Positions 1 to 8,718 are shown, counted from the stretch's first letter. The stretch is DNA of 64,000 nt from JAHELQ01 sp964491915 (GCA_964491915.1 CAZBHS010000022.1:21393-85392); one strand, 5' to 3'. Notes: a model not told the origin generated them from the sequence alone. Translations and numbers: made by a program.

Positions 1-2
1 AA

Positions 3-83
3 GAGATAGAGGAGATCGAGACCTATCTCCAGCAATCTCTCAAACCCTATGTTTTATTGGTAAAAAAAGGGAGTCTCACATGA
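3..83 (+). CDS. 3' end of TPP-dependent decarboxylase alpha subunit (partial)
   Basis: Only the last 26 codons are in the window, ending at a TGA that overlaps the ATG of the next gene (ATGA). The C-terminus reads like the end of a small TPP-enzyme pyrimidine-binding subunit (…KPYVLLVKKGSLT). The tight overlap with a beta-type TPP subunit implies a translationally coupled two-subunit decarboxylase, as in sulfopyruvate decarboxylase ComD/ComE. Assignment rests mainly on the neighbour, since this fragment carries no motif. Confidence 0.55.
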   Translation, partial: EIEEIETYLQQSLKPYVLLVKKGSLT

Positions 84-649
84 ACCGATTGACAGCCATC
101 GATAGTGTTGTCGCTCAATTGGGCGACCGGGAATTCGTATTCCACGCCAATGGAGCCATGGCCCGGGAATCCTGTTATTGTAGGGACAGGCAGAGGAACT
201 TCTACCTGGTGGGCTCGATGGGATTGGCCTCGTCCGCAGGCCTGGGATTCGCGGTTCAACAACCGGAAGAGAGGGTCGTGGTGTTGGATGGAGACGGCAA
301 CCTCTTGATGGGTTTGGGCAATCTGGCGATCATCGGCGCCGTCAAACCGGACAACCTGCTGCATATTGTACTTGATAACGGCGTGTACGGCACCACCGGC
401 AATCAACCCACGATTTCGGACAAAGTGCGCCTCGAAGAGATGGCGAAAGCCGCTGGGTATCCCACGGTGAGGATCGCTGAAACAGAGAGCGAGGCCGGTT
501 CGATACTTCCTCGACTATGGCAACAGCCGGGACCCCGTTTTCTGCTGATTAAGATTACCGACAATACAACCGGCGACATCCCCCGGATTCCCTATACCAC
601 CGCGCAAAATAAAGAACGGTTCCTGGAAGCTCTGGATAAGCGGCGGTAA
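80..649 (+). CDS. TPP-dependent decarboxylase beta subunit (sulfopyruvate decarboxylase-type)
   Basis: This 189-residue protein is the TPP-binding half of a split 2-oxoacid decarboxylase. The pyrophosphate/Mg-binding motif is visible: GDGNLL at about residues 72-77, followed by the N of VLDNGVYG near residue 98. Its length matches ComE-type sulfopyruvate decarboxylase beta subunits, which with the alpha subunit convert 3-sulfopyruvate to sulfoacetaldehyde and CO2. Phosphonopyruvate decarboxylases are related but are usually one longer chain, so the split form favours the sulfopyruvate type. The start overlaps the stop of the alpha subunit. An Ldh-family dehydrogenase, a family that includes sulfolactate dehydrogenases, lies 750 bases downstream on the other strand. 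The substrate is inferred, not proven. Confidence 0.75.
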   Translation: MNRLTAIDSVVAQLGDREFVFHANGAMARESCYCRDRQRNFYLVGSMGLASSAGLGFAVQQPEERVVVLDGDGNLLMGLGNLAIIGAVKPDNLLHIVLDNGVYGTTGNQPTISDKVRLEEMAKAAGYPTVRIAETESEAGSILPRLWQQPGPRFLLIKITDNTTGDIPRIPYTTAQNKERFLEALDKRR

Positions 650-651
650 GG

Positions 652-1395
652 TTAGCCGCCCATAGGCACGGCGCCGCCCCACTGGAAGTCCTTGCCCAAA
701 AATAGATTCCGGGTTTGCTCTTCCTGGATCACAGCCTCGGGGTGGCCGGTGGTGAGAATTTGGCCTTTGTGGATAATATAGACTCGATCTGTTATATTAA
801 AGGTGTCTTTTACATTGTGATCGGTGATGATGATGCCGATACCCCGCTCTCTCAACTTCCAGACGATCTTCTGAATCTCGATGATGGTGATGGGATCGAT
901 ACCGGTGAAAGGCTCGTCCAAAAACAAAAATTGTGGATTCATGATCATGGCGCGGGCGATTTCCAACCTCCGTTTTTCACCGCCGGACAATTGAAAGGCG
1001 CGGGAGTCTTTGATATATGCCAGGCCAAAATCCTCCAGTAATGACATCGCCCTCTCTTGGGCCTCTTTCTCAGGCAATCTCAGCTCGAGGATCTGGTAGA
1101 GATTTTCATACACAGTCGCTTTGAGAAAGACCGAGTGCTGCTGGGGCAGGTATACAAGCCCCCGCTCCGCCCGTTCATAAGAGGGGAGCCGGTCGATGGG
1201 TTCCCCATCCAGATACACCTCGCCGGAATCGGGTTTGACAATGCCCGCCAACATCAAGAACGTGGTGGTCTTACCGGCGCCGTTTCTGCCCAGCAAGCCG
1301 ATGATCTCGCCGGATTCGATCTCCATTTCCACATGATTCACCACAGGGATTTTATTGTATATTTTTACCAGTCCAGTTGTCTTTAACGTCGCCAT
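652..1395 (-). CDS. lptB: LPS export ABC transporter ATP-binding protein LptB
   Basis: A 247-residue cytoplasmic ATPase that would power extraction of lipopolysaccharide from the inner membrane with LptF/LptG. Walker A is GRNGAGKTT (about 36-44), the signature is LSGGEKRR (about 135-142) and Walker B is FLFLDEPF. The following GIDPI, the ITDHNV switch and the C-terminal NLFLGKDF are diagnostic of LptB rather than other ABC proteins. Length is normal. It starts immediately downstream of the stop of the Ldh-family gene, so the two are co-transcribed although functionally unrelated. No lptF, lptG, lptA or lptC is adjacent. It converges on the TPP decarboxylase gene with 2 bases between stops. 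Confidence 0.93.
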   Translation of the reverse strand: MATLKTTGLVKIYNKIPVVNHVEMEIESGEIIGLLGRNGAGKTTTFLMLAGIVKPDSGEVYLDGEPIDRLPSYERAERGLVYLPQQHSVFLKATVYENLYQILELRLPEKEAQERAMSLLEDFGLAYIKDSRAFQLSGGEKRRLEIARAMIMNPQFLFLDEPFTGIDPITIIEIQKIVWKLRERGIGIIITDHNVKDTFNITDRVYIIHKGQILTTGHPEAVIQEEQTRNLFLGKDFQWGGAVPMGG

Positions 1396-2487
1396 CTACG
1401 CCTCCTCGAGCCTCAGGTCCCAACGGGAACCCAGTGAATTCAACGTGGCAAACACTTTCGTCTGCAACGGGACAGTGACTCGATGTCTCTCTTCCGCTTC
1501 ATATTCTTTTTCACCCGCCACGTAGATGCGGTCATACCCGGCGCCTTTGCCGGCGTTTTGCAGCATGCCCAGATAATGATCCATATTTTCGGCAATCTCC
1601 TCGAGGCTCGAAAACGCCTCGGGATTGATAGCTCCCACAAAATGGGACACCCCCGGCGGAGAATTGGGTTCGCCGTACACATCAGTGCCGGTCTTACCGG
1701 AAGAGAACACACCGCAAAAAATATCCACCATTGCCGCCAGGCCGTATCCTTTGTGGCCTCCGGTCTCTTCCTTCGCGCCGCCAAGGGGGAGAAGCCCGCC
1801 CTTCTTATCGCCTTTCAGATTTTTCAATACCAGGGCGGCGTCGGTGGCCGGGCGTCCGGTCTCGTCCGTGGCCCAACAATCGGGCATTTCTTGTTCAGCA
1901 CGGGAATAGACCTCAACCTTGCCTACCGGCACCGTGGAGGTGGCCATATCCAACAGGAATGGACGACGATTTTTGGCTGGTACGCCGATGGATATAGGGT
2001 TGGTTCCCAACAACGCGTCTTTACCGAATGTGGGCACCACCAGGGATTCGGAATTGGTCATGGAAATACCGATCATATTCTCGTCCAGAGCCATTTGAGT
2101 ATAGAATCCGGCGATACCGTAATGGTTGGAATTACGAATGGTGGCCAGGCACATAAAACCTGATTTGGCCTTTTGTATGCATCGTTTCATACTGCGATAG
2201 GCCACTGGGTGCCCCATGCCGGCGCCACCGTCAACCACCAACGACACCGGGGTTTCCTTGACGATCTTCATTGCCGCGTCCGGCGCGATCAGTCCGTTTT
2301 CCAACCGCCGCGTATAGGCCTCCATCCGGGCCACGCCATGCGACATGATGCCGCGGCGATCCGCCGCCAGCAGCACATCGGCGGTGATCTCCGAATCCTC
2401 CGCGCTAAAACCGTTGTTCTCCAGAATCCTGACCACAAACGTGTGCAACAACTCGCCATTCACTTTAACGATATCTCTCGAATCCAT
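1396..2487 (-). CDS. Ldh-family (malate/L-lactate/sulfolactate) NAD(P)-dependent dehydrogenase
   Basis: A 363-residue member of the malate/L-lactate dehydrogenase family with its unusual NAD-binding fold. Family hallmarks are DRRGIMSHGVARM near the N-terminus (catalytic His in SHG), NSNHYGIAGFYT, NPISIGVPA and GGHKGYGLA. These enzymes reduce 2-oxoacids such as pyruvate, oxaloacetate, 2,3-diketogulonate or sulfopyruvate. ComC and the bacterial sulfolactate dehydrogenases belong here, and the nearby split sulfopyruvate decarboxylase-type enzyme makes sulfolactate/sulfopyruvate an attractive substrate, but this cannot be settled from sequence. It is the first gene of an operon with lptB, whose ATG directly follows its stop. 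Confidence 0.85.
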   Translation of the reverse strand: MDSRDIVKVNGELLHTFVVRILENNGFSAEDSEITADVLLAADRRGIMSHGVARMEAYTRRLENGLIAPDAAMKIVKETPVSLVVDGGAGMGHPVAYRSMKRCIQKAKSGFMCLATIRNSNHYGIAGFYTQMALDENMIGISMTNSESLVVPTFGKDALLGTNPISIGVPAKNRRPFLLDMATSTVPVGKVEVYSRAEQEMPDCWATDETGRPATDAALVLKNLKGDKKGGLLPLGGAKEETGGHKGYGLAAMVDIFCGVFSSGKTGTDVYGEPNSPPGVSHFVGAINPEAFSSLEEIAENMDHYLGMLQNAGKGAGYDRIYVAGEKEYEAEERHRVTVPLQTKVFATLNSLGSRWDLRLEEA

Positions 2488-2638
2488 ACGTCAATACCTG
2501 CCTATAATCTCATTATACTGAAACCACATAGTACCACAAATCCTCTAAAACGGCAAAGTTGCAACCAACCCCTTTCTTTTTACGTCGTAAAGATGTAAAA
2601 TAACGAAGACAAGAGGGGAACCATCATGGAGGAATGCA

Positions 2639-3451
2639 ATGGAAACATACCGTAAAGTCATTATCGCCGCCAGCGTGATCGCTGTTCTGGGGATCGGTTT
2701 TTTTTCATATATTTTTTTCTTCCCAAAACAGGACTCCGCCGCCGAGAAACAGAAAGCTCTGTCTGAAAAAACACAACCCATCGAGACATTACCCGTAAAC
2801 CCGGAAACGCCGGTGGAAATCGAAGAACAGTCCGGGCCGCTGAATGTGAAATTGAATGAAAGTGACCAACCGGTGCGGGAATTGGCCAAAGATCTTAGCG
2901 GCGACGCATCCTTCGCCCATTGGCTGAAAACAAAGGACCTCGTCCGCACCATCGCGGCAGTCACCAATAATATCGCCGCCGGCGAAAGTCCCGCCAACCA
3001 CCTGGAATTCATGGCTCCGAAAAAAGAGTTCCCGGTCTTCGCAAAAGAGGGGAAATATTACCTGAATTCGAAATCCTACCGCCGCTACAACCGGGTGGCG
3101 CAAACGGCGTCATCCATCGAGACAGAGGCGGTCAAAACCCTTTACCCACAATTGGAACCGCTACTCCAACAAGCGTACGACGAGCTGGGCTACCCCGGAC
3201 AAAAATTCCGCGATATCCTGGATAAAGCGTTCGAAGTGATTTTAAAAACCCCGATAGTCACGGGCTCGATTGAATTGGAGAAAAAAGTCATCTCGTTCGC
3301 CTATAAAGATCCGGAGTTGGAAGGGCTCAAGCCGGCTCAAAAACACTTACTGCGCATGGGACCGGACAATATAAAAAAAATTAAATCAAAATTGCGGGAA
3401 ATCGCCGTCGCCCTCGAACTCCCGGTGGCCCGGCGGCGCGACCTATTCTAA
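2639..3451 (+). CDS. DUF3014 domain protein, membrane-anchored
   Basis: A 270-residue protein with an N-terminal membrane anchor (about residues 8-29), a Pro/Glu-rich linker (about 35-70) and a DUF3014-type domain for the rest. Recognisable family blocks are LNESDQPVRELAKDLS, KTKDLVRTIAAVTNNIAAG, the LNSKSYRRYNRVA stretch, AYDELGYPG and LKPAQKHLLRMGPDN. The domain probably faces the periplasm; its function is unknown in the family. The ATG has a GGAGG ribosome binding site. It converges with the SDR gene, the two stop codons overlapping by four bases (3448-3451). Confidence 0.8.
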   Translation: METYRKVIIAASVIAVLGIGFFSYIFFFPKQDSAAEKQKALSEKTQPIETLPVNPETPVEIEEQSGPLNVKLNESDQPVRELAKDLSGDASFAHWLKTKDLVRTIAAVTNNIAAGESPANHLEFMAPKKEFPVFAKEGKYYLNSKSYRRYNRVAQTASSIETEAVKTLYPQLEPLLQQAYDELGYPGQKFRDILDKAFEVILKTPIVTGSIELEKKVISFAYKDPELEGLKPAQKHLLRMGPDNIKKIKSKLREIAVALELPVARRRDLF

Positions 3452-4260
3452 CTATTGGGGAGCCGGTAAAAACGTTCGGCCATTCCGAGCTTCACCCTCC
3501 GGGGCAACGCCCACATCAACATATGGTTGATCTTGTTCATCAGTCCGGGAATCTCCATGGCTTTTCCCTTTTTGAAGGCTTTGATCGCCTTGCGGGCCGC
3601 AACGCAGGCGCTCATGTTGACAAAACTGTCGCGGTCAATTTTGGCCGATAACCCGGAGTCGGTAATCATGTCGGTGTTGATGCCGCCGGGCACGAAGGTG
3701 GAGATAGTCACGCCGCCGTCCCGGTTTTCCACCCGCAAACAATCGCTAAAGCTTTGAATCGCATGCTTTGAGGCGGCGTACACAGTTTGGTAAGGCGTCG
3801 GGGTGAAGGCGGCCTCGCTGGTGACATTCAGAATCGCGCCCTCGCCGTGCGCCTGGAAATATTCCAAAAATAAGAGGCTCACATTCATCACCGCCCGCAC
3901 ATTCAGATCGATGATATTCATATACAGCGGAATCTCGCCCGCCTGGGTTTTCCCATACGAGGTCATACCCGCGTTATTGACAACCGCATATATGTTCCCC
4001 AAAGCGGTGGCCTTCCGGAACAACAGATCACATCCTTCGGGGGTGGCGAGATCCACAACCACCACTACCACCGCGACGCCCGCATCCCGCTGCAATTCCT
4101 CTTTGAGCGCTTCCATCCTCTCCTTGCGCCGTGCCGCCAGAATGAGATTAGCATTTTCCTTTTTTGCCAGATAGCGGGCCATTTCCGCTCCCAAACCCGC
4201 TGAAGCGCCGGTAATCACCACCCATCGGTCCTTAAAGTTCAATCGTCTCATACTAATCAT
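3448..4260 (-). CDS. Short-chain dehydrogenase/reductase (SDR)
   Basis: A 270-residue classical SDR oxidoreductase. Visible motifs are the cofactor-binding TGASAGLG (about residues 17-24), NNAG (about 94-97), the catalytic Ser in NVTSEAA, and the YAASK catalytic Tyr/Lys. The arginines after the first strand (AARRKER) favour NADP(H). Closest in pattern to DltE/YqjQ-like SDRs of unknown substrate. Two in-frame ATGs (residues 1 and 4) are possible starts; neither has a strong ribosome binding site. Monocistronic, with a divergent promoter region toward the pspA operon. Confidence 0.87.
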   Translation of the reverse strand: MISMRRLNFKDRWVVITGASAGLGAEMARYLAKKENANLILAARRKERMEALKEELQRDAGVAVVVVVVDLATPEGCDLLFRKATALGNIYAVVNNAGMTSYGKTQAGEIPLYMNIIDLNVRAVMNVSLLFLEYFQAHGEGAILNVTSEAAFTPTPYQTVYAASKHAIQSFSDCLRVENRDGGVTISTFVPGGINTDMITDSGLSAKIDRDSFVNMSACVAARKAIKAFKKGKAMEIPGLMNKINHMLMWALPRRVKLGMAERFYRLPNS

Positions 4261-4323
4261 TATATCTGAAAACGATTGGGTTGAAAACCCCGCCTAATCC
4301 CCTAACTATGCCCAAAATATCAT

Positions 4324-4352
4324 TTGACAATTAATAGAGCATTGGTTAAAAT
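4324..4352 (+). promoter_or_regulatory. Sigma-70-type promoter of the pspA operon
   Basis: TTGACA (4324-4329), a 17-base spacer, then TAAAAT (4347-4352): a near-consensus housekeeping promoter about 110 bases upstream of pspA. No sigma-54 element or PspF-type site is apparent, unlike the enterobacterial psp operon. Confidence 0.7.
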
Positions 4353-4369
4353 TGTTGCGAAGGGAAGCA

Positions 4370-4450
4370 ATGGATAAACGGCCTGTATACTGTACATCGG
4401 GTGCTATTCCTGGCGGCGATCCGGGTCATCCCCTCAAGTGCACGCAATAA
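4370..4450 (+). CDS. Possible 26-residue leader ORF upstream of pspA
   Basis: An ATG with an AGGGAAG ribosome-binding-like stretch just upstream opens a 26-codon frame (begins MDKRPVYCTSG, two Cys, ends TAA at 4448-4450) lying wholly between the promoter and the pspA ribosome binding site. It could be a leader peptide or chance. No homology is recognised. Confidence 0.25.
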   Translation: MDKRPVYCTSGAIPGGDPGHPLKCTQ

Positions 4451-4462
4451 TGGAGGTCACTC

Positions 4463-5215
4463 ATGTTTCGAAGAATCGCGAATCTTTTCAAAGGCTTTCT
4501 GGGTTTATTTATTTCCGGGATCGAAAAATCCAATCCCCGGGCGCTGATCGAAGTGGAAAAAGAGAATTTGCGCAAACAGATCGCTATTTTCAACGACAAC
4601 CTGGCCACTCACGCCGGATTCGTGGAACGTCTCATGCGGCAAATCAAAACCCTGGAACGGAAAGAGAAAGAAATGACAGCGAAAGTCGCTGCCAATATCA
4701 AGGTCGGCAACCGCTCCATCGCGGGCCAAATGGCCCTGGAATTGCAAACCGTAAAATCCCAATTGGACGAAAACCGCGAACAATTGGAATTAGGGGAAGC
4801 AACCTATAAAAAATTGATCAAATCCAGGGATGTAGCGATCAAAGAAGCATCCGCGAAAATCGACAAACTGAAACGAATGATTTCGGAAACCGAAATGATG
4901 GAAGCCCAGGCTGAATTGCAGGAAATGGCCTCAGGTATGATTTCAGAGATCGGCGGTAGCGGCGATACCCTTGACCGGGTGGAAGGCTATCTGGAGGAAC
5001 GACGGGACAAAGCGGCCGGGAAAGCCCGTGTGGCCGCCGACAGCATCGACACCGAGAAATTCGAAATGAAAGAGGCGGAACAGGAAGCTCTGGCTGAAAT
5101 GGCTTTGACGGAATTTGAAGCCGCCTATGGATTCAAAACACCGGCAACCGAAGCGCCGGAGGCCCAGACGCCTCCCCAGCCGGCAGCCAAAGAGATGGGC
5201 CCGCAGGAAAAATAA
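4463..5215 (+). CDS. pspA: PspA/IM30 (Vipp1) family membrane-remodelling protein
   Basis: A 250-residue, highly charged and almost entirely helical coiled-coil protein. It starts MFRRIANLFKGFLGLFISGIE, an amphipathic N-terminal helix typical of PspA/IM30, followed by long heptad-rich helices to about residue 210 and a Pro/Ala-rich tail. PspA proteins belong to the ESCRT-III superfamily and assemble on the cytoplasmic face of the inner membrane under envelope stress. A GGAGG precedes the start. It is the first gene of a six-gene co-directional run ending with a two-domain AAA protein, which suggests the operon builds or guards a membrane-associated machine. No PspF, PspB or PspC is present. 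Confidence 0.85.
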   Translation: MFRRIANLFKGFLGLFISGIEKSNPRALIEVEKENLRKQIAIFNDNLATHAGFVERLMRQIKTLERKEKEMTAKVAANIKVGNRSIAGQMALELQTVKSQLDENREQLELGEATYKKLIKSRDVAIKEASAKIDKLKRMISETEMMEAQAELQEMASGMISEIGGSGDTLDRVEGYLEERRDKAAGKARVAADSIDTEKFEMKEAEQEALAEMALTEFEAAYGFKTPATEAPEAQTPPQPAAKEMGPQEK

Positions 5216-5274
5216 ACGAGTTTTAATTTTTTGTTATGTGTAGACTTAAATTAAAGTAAGCAAAGGAGGACATG

Positions 5275-6999
5275 ATGTCGGAGAAGGTTGGACCAACCCC
5301 CTTGGGGAAATTTGTTATATTTCTATTTATTGTCGGATTAATCGTATTGGCGGGATATTATTTCCGCGATACCATCTTCCCAACCAAAGGCGCCCAGCAG
5401 ACAGTCGATATAGACAAATTCAAACAGCAGCAGGGTGGGGCGGAAGCCCAGGATCCCACCGGGATTACCACTGTCACTGAATACAAATATGTGCCGGAAC
5501 AGAAACTCCCGGCCGTAAAAGGTACCAGTAACTATAAATGGGACAATAACGAAAAAATCGTTCAGTTTCCCATCAATGTCTGGATCGGCTGGTTACCGAT
5601 CGTGGCCGCTAACAACGGCTTCGCCCCCAATGAGAACAGTGTGTTCTACAAGAAATACGGATTCAAGGTGAATCTAAAACTCATCGACGATCCGGTGACC
5701 GCCAGAGACGCGTTCGCCTCCGGCGAGAGTCACATACTATGGGGAACACTGGACATGATGGTTCTCTTCACCGGGGAATTGATGAAGGATTCGCGAACCG
5801 CTCCCAGAATCTACCAACAGATCGACTGGTCGAACGGCGGCGACGGAATTGTCGTCAGAAACCACATCGCCAATGTCAAGGACCTGAAGGGCAAAACAAT
5901 CGTGTACGCCCAGAACAGCCCCTCGCAGTACTTCATCAACAACCTGCTCTTGAACGCCGGCATTCAGCCGGGCGAAGTGAAACACAAATACACGGCCACA
6001 GCTTTCGAAGCGGCAGCCGCGTTCGTTTCCGACGCCTCCATCGACGCGTGCGTCTCCTGGGCGCCGGACATCTACAACATCCCGGAAAAGGTCAAAGGCA
6101 CCCGCATCCTCACCACCACAGTGGAAGCCAACAAACTGATCGCCGATGTCTGGGCCGCCAGAGCCGACTTCGCCAAAGACCATCCTGAAGTTATCGAAGG
6201 ATTGGTAGCCGGTATTTTCGACGGCATGCGCCTGCTGAAAGACGGCACTGTCAAAGCCAAAGCCTTCCAGTGGATGGCCGACGGTTACGGCATGAGCGTG
6301 GATGAAGTCAAGTCCATGCAAGAAGACGCCCATATCACCAATTTTGCAGAAAACAAAGAATTTTTTCTGAACTCCAACTCCCCTTCCAACTTCGAGAGAA
6401 CATGGAAAAACATCACCTTCGTCTACAAAGAGCTCTACCTCATCGGCACCCCCATCCGCTTCGACGAAGTGATGGACTTCTCGGTACTGAAAAAACTGGA
6501 GGCCAAAGGGACGTTCAAAGACAGTAAAAACGAATATGTCACCCGTTTCAGCCCCATGGCCTACAAAAAGGTCAACGCCGAAAAACCCATCATCACCCAG
6601 ACCATCCGCATCAACTTCTACCCCAATTCTTCCAATATCTTCGAACCCCAACACGACGAATTCGGCAATGCCCTCGCCAACACCCTCTACGATCCGTCAT
6701 CCACCGGCACACTGGAGAAAGTGGCTAGACTGGCGGGCCAGTACGAGCGGGCGGTCATCGCTATCGTCGGTCATACCGACAGCTCCATGAAAGGGCGGGT
6801 ACCCAGAAGCGAAGTGGAAAAATTGTCCGGCGACCGGGCCAAAGCCGTGAAGAACGCCTTGATCAAAAAATACAAATTCGATCCCAATAAATTTGTGGTG
6901 GAAGGAAAAGCATGGGATATCCCGGCCGACCCCGCGGATCCCATGAACCAGCCGCTGAACCGGCGGGTGGAAATTTCCATTTATCCACCCGAACAATAG
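5275..6999 (+). CDS. ABC transporter substrate-binding protein fused to OmpA-like domain
   Basis: A 574-residue protein with an N-terminal transmembrane anchor (about residues 9-30), an NMT1/THI5-like substrate-binding domain (about 85-395; INVWIGWLPIVAANNG, WGTLDMM, VSWAPDIYNIP) and a C-terminal OmpA-like peptidoglycan-binding domain (about 440-574; RINFYPNSSNI, VIAIVGHTDSS, LSGDRAKAVKNAL, NRRVEISIYP). The solute-binding part resembles aliphatic sulfonate/nitrate/thiamine-precursor binders. The OmpA part should tether it to the cell wall. Two ATGs sit at 5272 and 5275; AGGAGG ends at 5269, so 5275 has the better spacing. Permease and ATPase follow directly. The ligand is unknown. Confidence 0.85.
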   Translation: MSEKVGPTPLGKFVIFLFIVGLIVLAGYYFRDTIFPTKGAQQTVDIDKFKQQQGGAEAQDPTGITTVTEYKYVPEQKLPAVKGTSNYKWDNNEKIVQFPINVWIGWLPIVAANNGFAPNENSVFYKKYGFKVNLKLIDDPVTARDAFASGESHILWGTLDMMVLFTGELMKDSRTAPRIYQQIDWSNGGDGIVVRNHIANVKDLKGKTIVYAQNSPSQYFINNLLLNAGIQPGEVKHKYTATAFEAAAAFVSDASIDACVSWAPDIYNIPEKVKGTRILTTTVEANKLIADVWAARADFAKDHPEVIEGLVAGIFDGMRLLKDGTVKAKAFQWMADGYGMSVDEVKSMQEDAHITNFAENKEFFLNSNSPSNFERTWKNITFVYKELYLIGTPIRFDEVMDFSVLKKLEAKGTFKDSKNEYVTRFSPMAYKKVNAEKPIITQTIRINFYPNSSNIFEPQHDEFGNALANTLYDPSSTGTLEKVARLAGQYERAVIAIVGHTDSSMKGRVPRSEVEKLSGDRAKAVKNALIKKYKFDPNKFVVEGKAWDIPADPADPMNQPLNRRVEISIYPPEQ

Positions 7000-7008
7000 C
7001 GCAGCCAC

Positions 7009-7875
7009 ATGAAATGGGTTCTATTTAAATCAAAAGTAAACGTAAAAACGACACAGGGGCCTGAGACCAGGCCCCCCTGGCTGGGAATCAGAACCCCCGT
7101 CTCTACCACCTTGAAAATCGCCCTGGGAACAATCCCCATTACGGCCCTGTTTCTGATATGGTGGTTATTGACCAGGGGAGAGGCTGAGATGCGTATTCTC
7201 TCCCCCCTGATCTTACCTTCGCCATTCGAGGTGATCACGTCGTTTAAATCCTTGTGGTTCGAAGCGGAGCTGACCCGCAGCATCATCGCCAGTACCCTGA
7301 GAGTCGTCATGGGCTTTCTGGTGGGGGTTTTGGTGGCCTTTCCCCTGGGCCTGTTCATGGCCTCGTTCAGTAAGGTAAAAGCCCTGTTCGATCCGCTGGT
7401 GGTCTTCATCGCCTATCTGCCGATTCCGGCGTTGGTGCCTCTGACCATGAGTCTATTCGGAATCGACGAAATGCAAAAGGTGATGTTTTTGGCGCTGGCC
7501 TTTATCATTTACTTGCTGCCCTTGACCATCAACGCGGTGGAAGATGTTCACAACATTTACCTGCAAACCGCCTACACGCTGGGACTGAGCCGCTGGCAAA
7601 TCGTCCGACACGTGCTGCTCCCCATATCCTTCCCGCAAATTATCGACGCCATGCGGTTGGGATTCGGAGTGGGCTGGACCTACATCATCCTGGCGGAAAT
7701 GGTGGCGGCGGAACGCGGCCTGGGGCAGATTATCATCATCGCCCAACGCAGGGGCCCGCGGGAGCACATCTATCTGGTATTGGTGGTGATCGTCATCATC
7801 GCATACTTTACGGATAAATTGTGGCAGGCGTTGTACCGTTACCTGTTCCCATACAAACACATGGTGAAGAAATGA
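7009..7875 (+). CDS. ABC transporter permease (SsuC/TauC type)
   Basis: A 288-residue inner-membrane permease of the BPD transporter family. It has about six hydrophobic segments and the EAA-loop region around AYTLGLSRWQIVRHVLLPISFPQII (about 186-210), where the ATPase docks. The pattern IPALVPLTMSLFGIDEMQKVMFLA is typical of sulfonate/nitrate/taurine transporters. It lies 9 bases after the substrate-binding/OmpA fusion and its TGA overlaps the ATG of the ATPase gene (ATGA), so the three form one transporter. No convincing ribosome binding site is seen at the start. Confidence 0.88.
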   Translation: MKWVLFKSKVNVKTTQGPETRPPWLGIRTPVSTTLKIALGTIPITALFLIWWLLTRGEAEMRILSPLILPSPFEVITSFKSLWFEAELTRSIIASTLRVVMGFLVGVLVAFPLGLFMASFSKVKALFDPLVVFIAYLPIPALVPLTMSLFGIDEMQKVMFLALAFIIYLLPLTINAVEDVHNIYLQTAYTLGLSRWQIVRHVLLPISFPQIIDAMRLGFGVGWTYIILAEMVAAERGLGQIIIIAQRRGPREHIYLVLVVIVIIAYFTDKLWQALYRYLFPYKHMVKK

Positions 7876-8717
7876 CCGAGCAAAAACAAGATCACCCACC
7901 GATAGTGGAATTCAAAAATGTCAGTAAAGTGTGGAATCCCGGTACCCCCCGGGAATGCGTCGCTGTCAAAGACCTGAGCTTCTCCATCCCCGACCTTCCG
8001 GGCAAAGGCGAATTTATCACAATCCTGGGACCGTCGGGCTGCGGCAAGTCAACCGCCCTCAATCTCCTGGCGGGATTCCAGGAAGTATTCCCTCCCACCA
8101 CCGGAGAGATCCTGGTGCGGGGTGAACAGGTGACCGGACCGGGCGTAGACCGGGGCATGGTATTTCAAAAATACAGCTCCTTTCCCCACCTGACGGTTTT
8201 TAGAAACATCAGCTTCGGTCTCGACATCAACCGCAAAAAGCTCGGCCTCTCCCGCCAGGAGATCGACTCGCAGGTGGAAGGCTGGATCAAAAAAGTGGGA
8301 CTCACAGGACACGAGAACAAATACCCCCATCAATTATCCGGCGGCCAACAGCAGCGGGTGGCATTGGCCAGAACCCTGTCGTTGAAGCCTAAAATCATCC
8401 TGATGGACGAACCTTTTTCCGCTCTGGACGAACCGACCCGTATGGACATGCAGCGGTTGGTGGTTGACTTATGGGACGAAATCCAGGCAACGGTATTCCT
8501 GATTACCCACTCCATCATCGAAGCGGTGTATCTGGGCGACCGGGTATGGATTTTCACCCAGGGACCTGGAAAGATCGCCAGAGAATACCTCGATATTCCC
8601 ATCCCCAAACCCGGCGTTCATCCGTTGGAAACCCAACAAAGTCAAGAATTTCTCGATGTGGCGGAACGGGTGTCGTCGGATTTCCAGATAATAGAACAAG
8701 GGCGAACGGTAGACTGA
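7872..8717 (+). CDS. ABC transporter ATP-binding protein (SsuB/TauB type)
   Basis: A 281-residue ATPase partner of the preceding permease. Walker A is GPSGCGKST, the Q-loop follows in VFQKYSS, the signature is LSGGQQQRVALA, and Walker B is ILMDEPFSALDE with the H-loop in LITHSI. Full-length for the nitrate/sulfonate/taurine class. The start at 7872 is chosen because its ATG overlaps the permease stop and the sequence then reads straight into the ABC domain; the longer frame from 7821 lies inside the permease. Confidence 0.9.
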   Translation: MTEQKQDHPPIVEFKNVSKVWNPGTPRECVAVKDLSFSIPDLPGKGEFITILGPSGCGKSTALNLLAGFQEVFPPTTGEILVRGEQVTGPGVDRGMVFQKYSSFPHLTVFRNISFGLDINRKKLGLSRQEIDSQVEGWIKKVGLTGHENKYPHQLSGGQQQRVALARTLSLKPKIILMDEPFSALDEPTRMDMQRLVVDLWDEIQATVFLITHSIIEAVYLGDRVWIFTQGPGKIAREYLDIPIPKPGVHPLETQQSQEFLDVAERVSSDFQIIEQGRTVD

Positions 8718-8718
8718 C

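Noticed and set aside
5737..6654. 305-residue minus-strand ORF inside the ABC-OmpA gene
   Set aside because: Antisense shadow; the plus-strand frame has clear domains.
7821..7871. Longer N-terminus for the SsuB/TauB-type ATPase
   Set aside because: The extension lies wholly within the permease gene; ATG 7872 overlaps its stop and fits the family.
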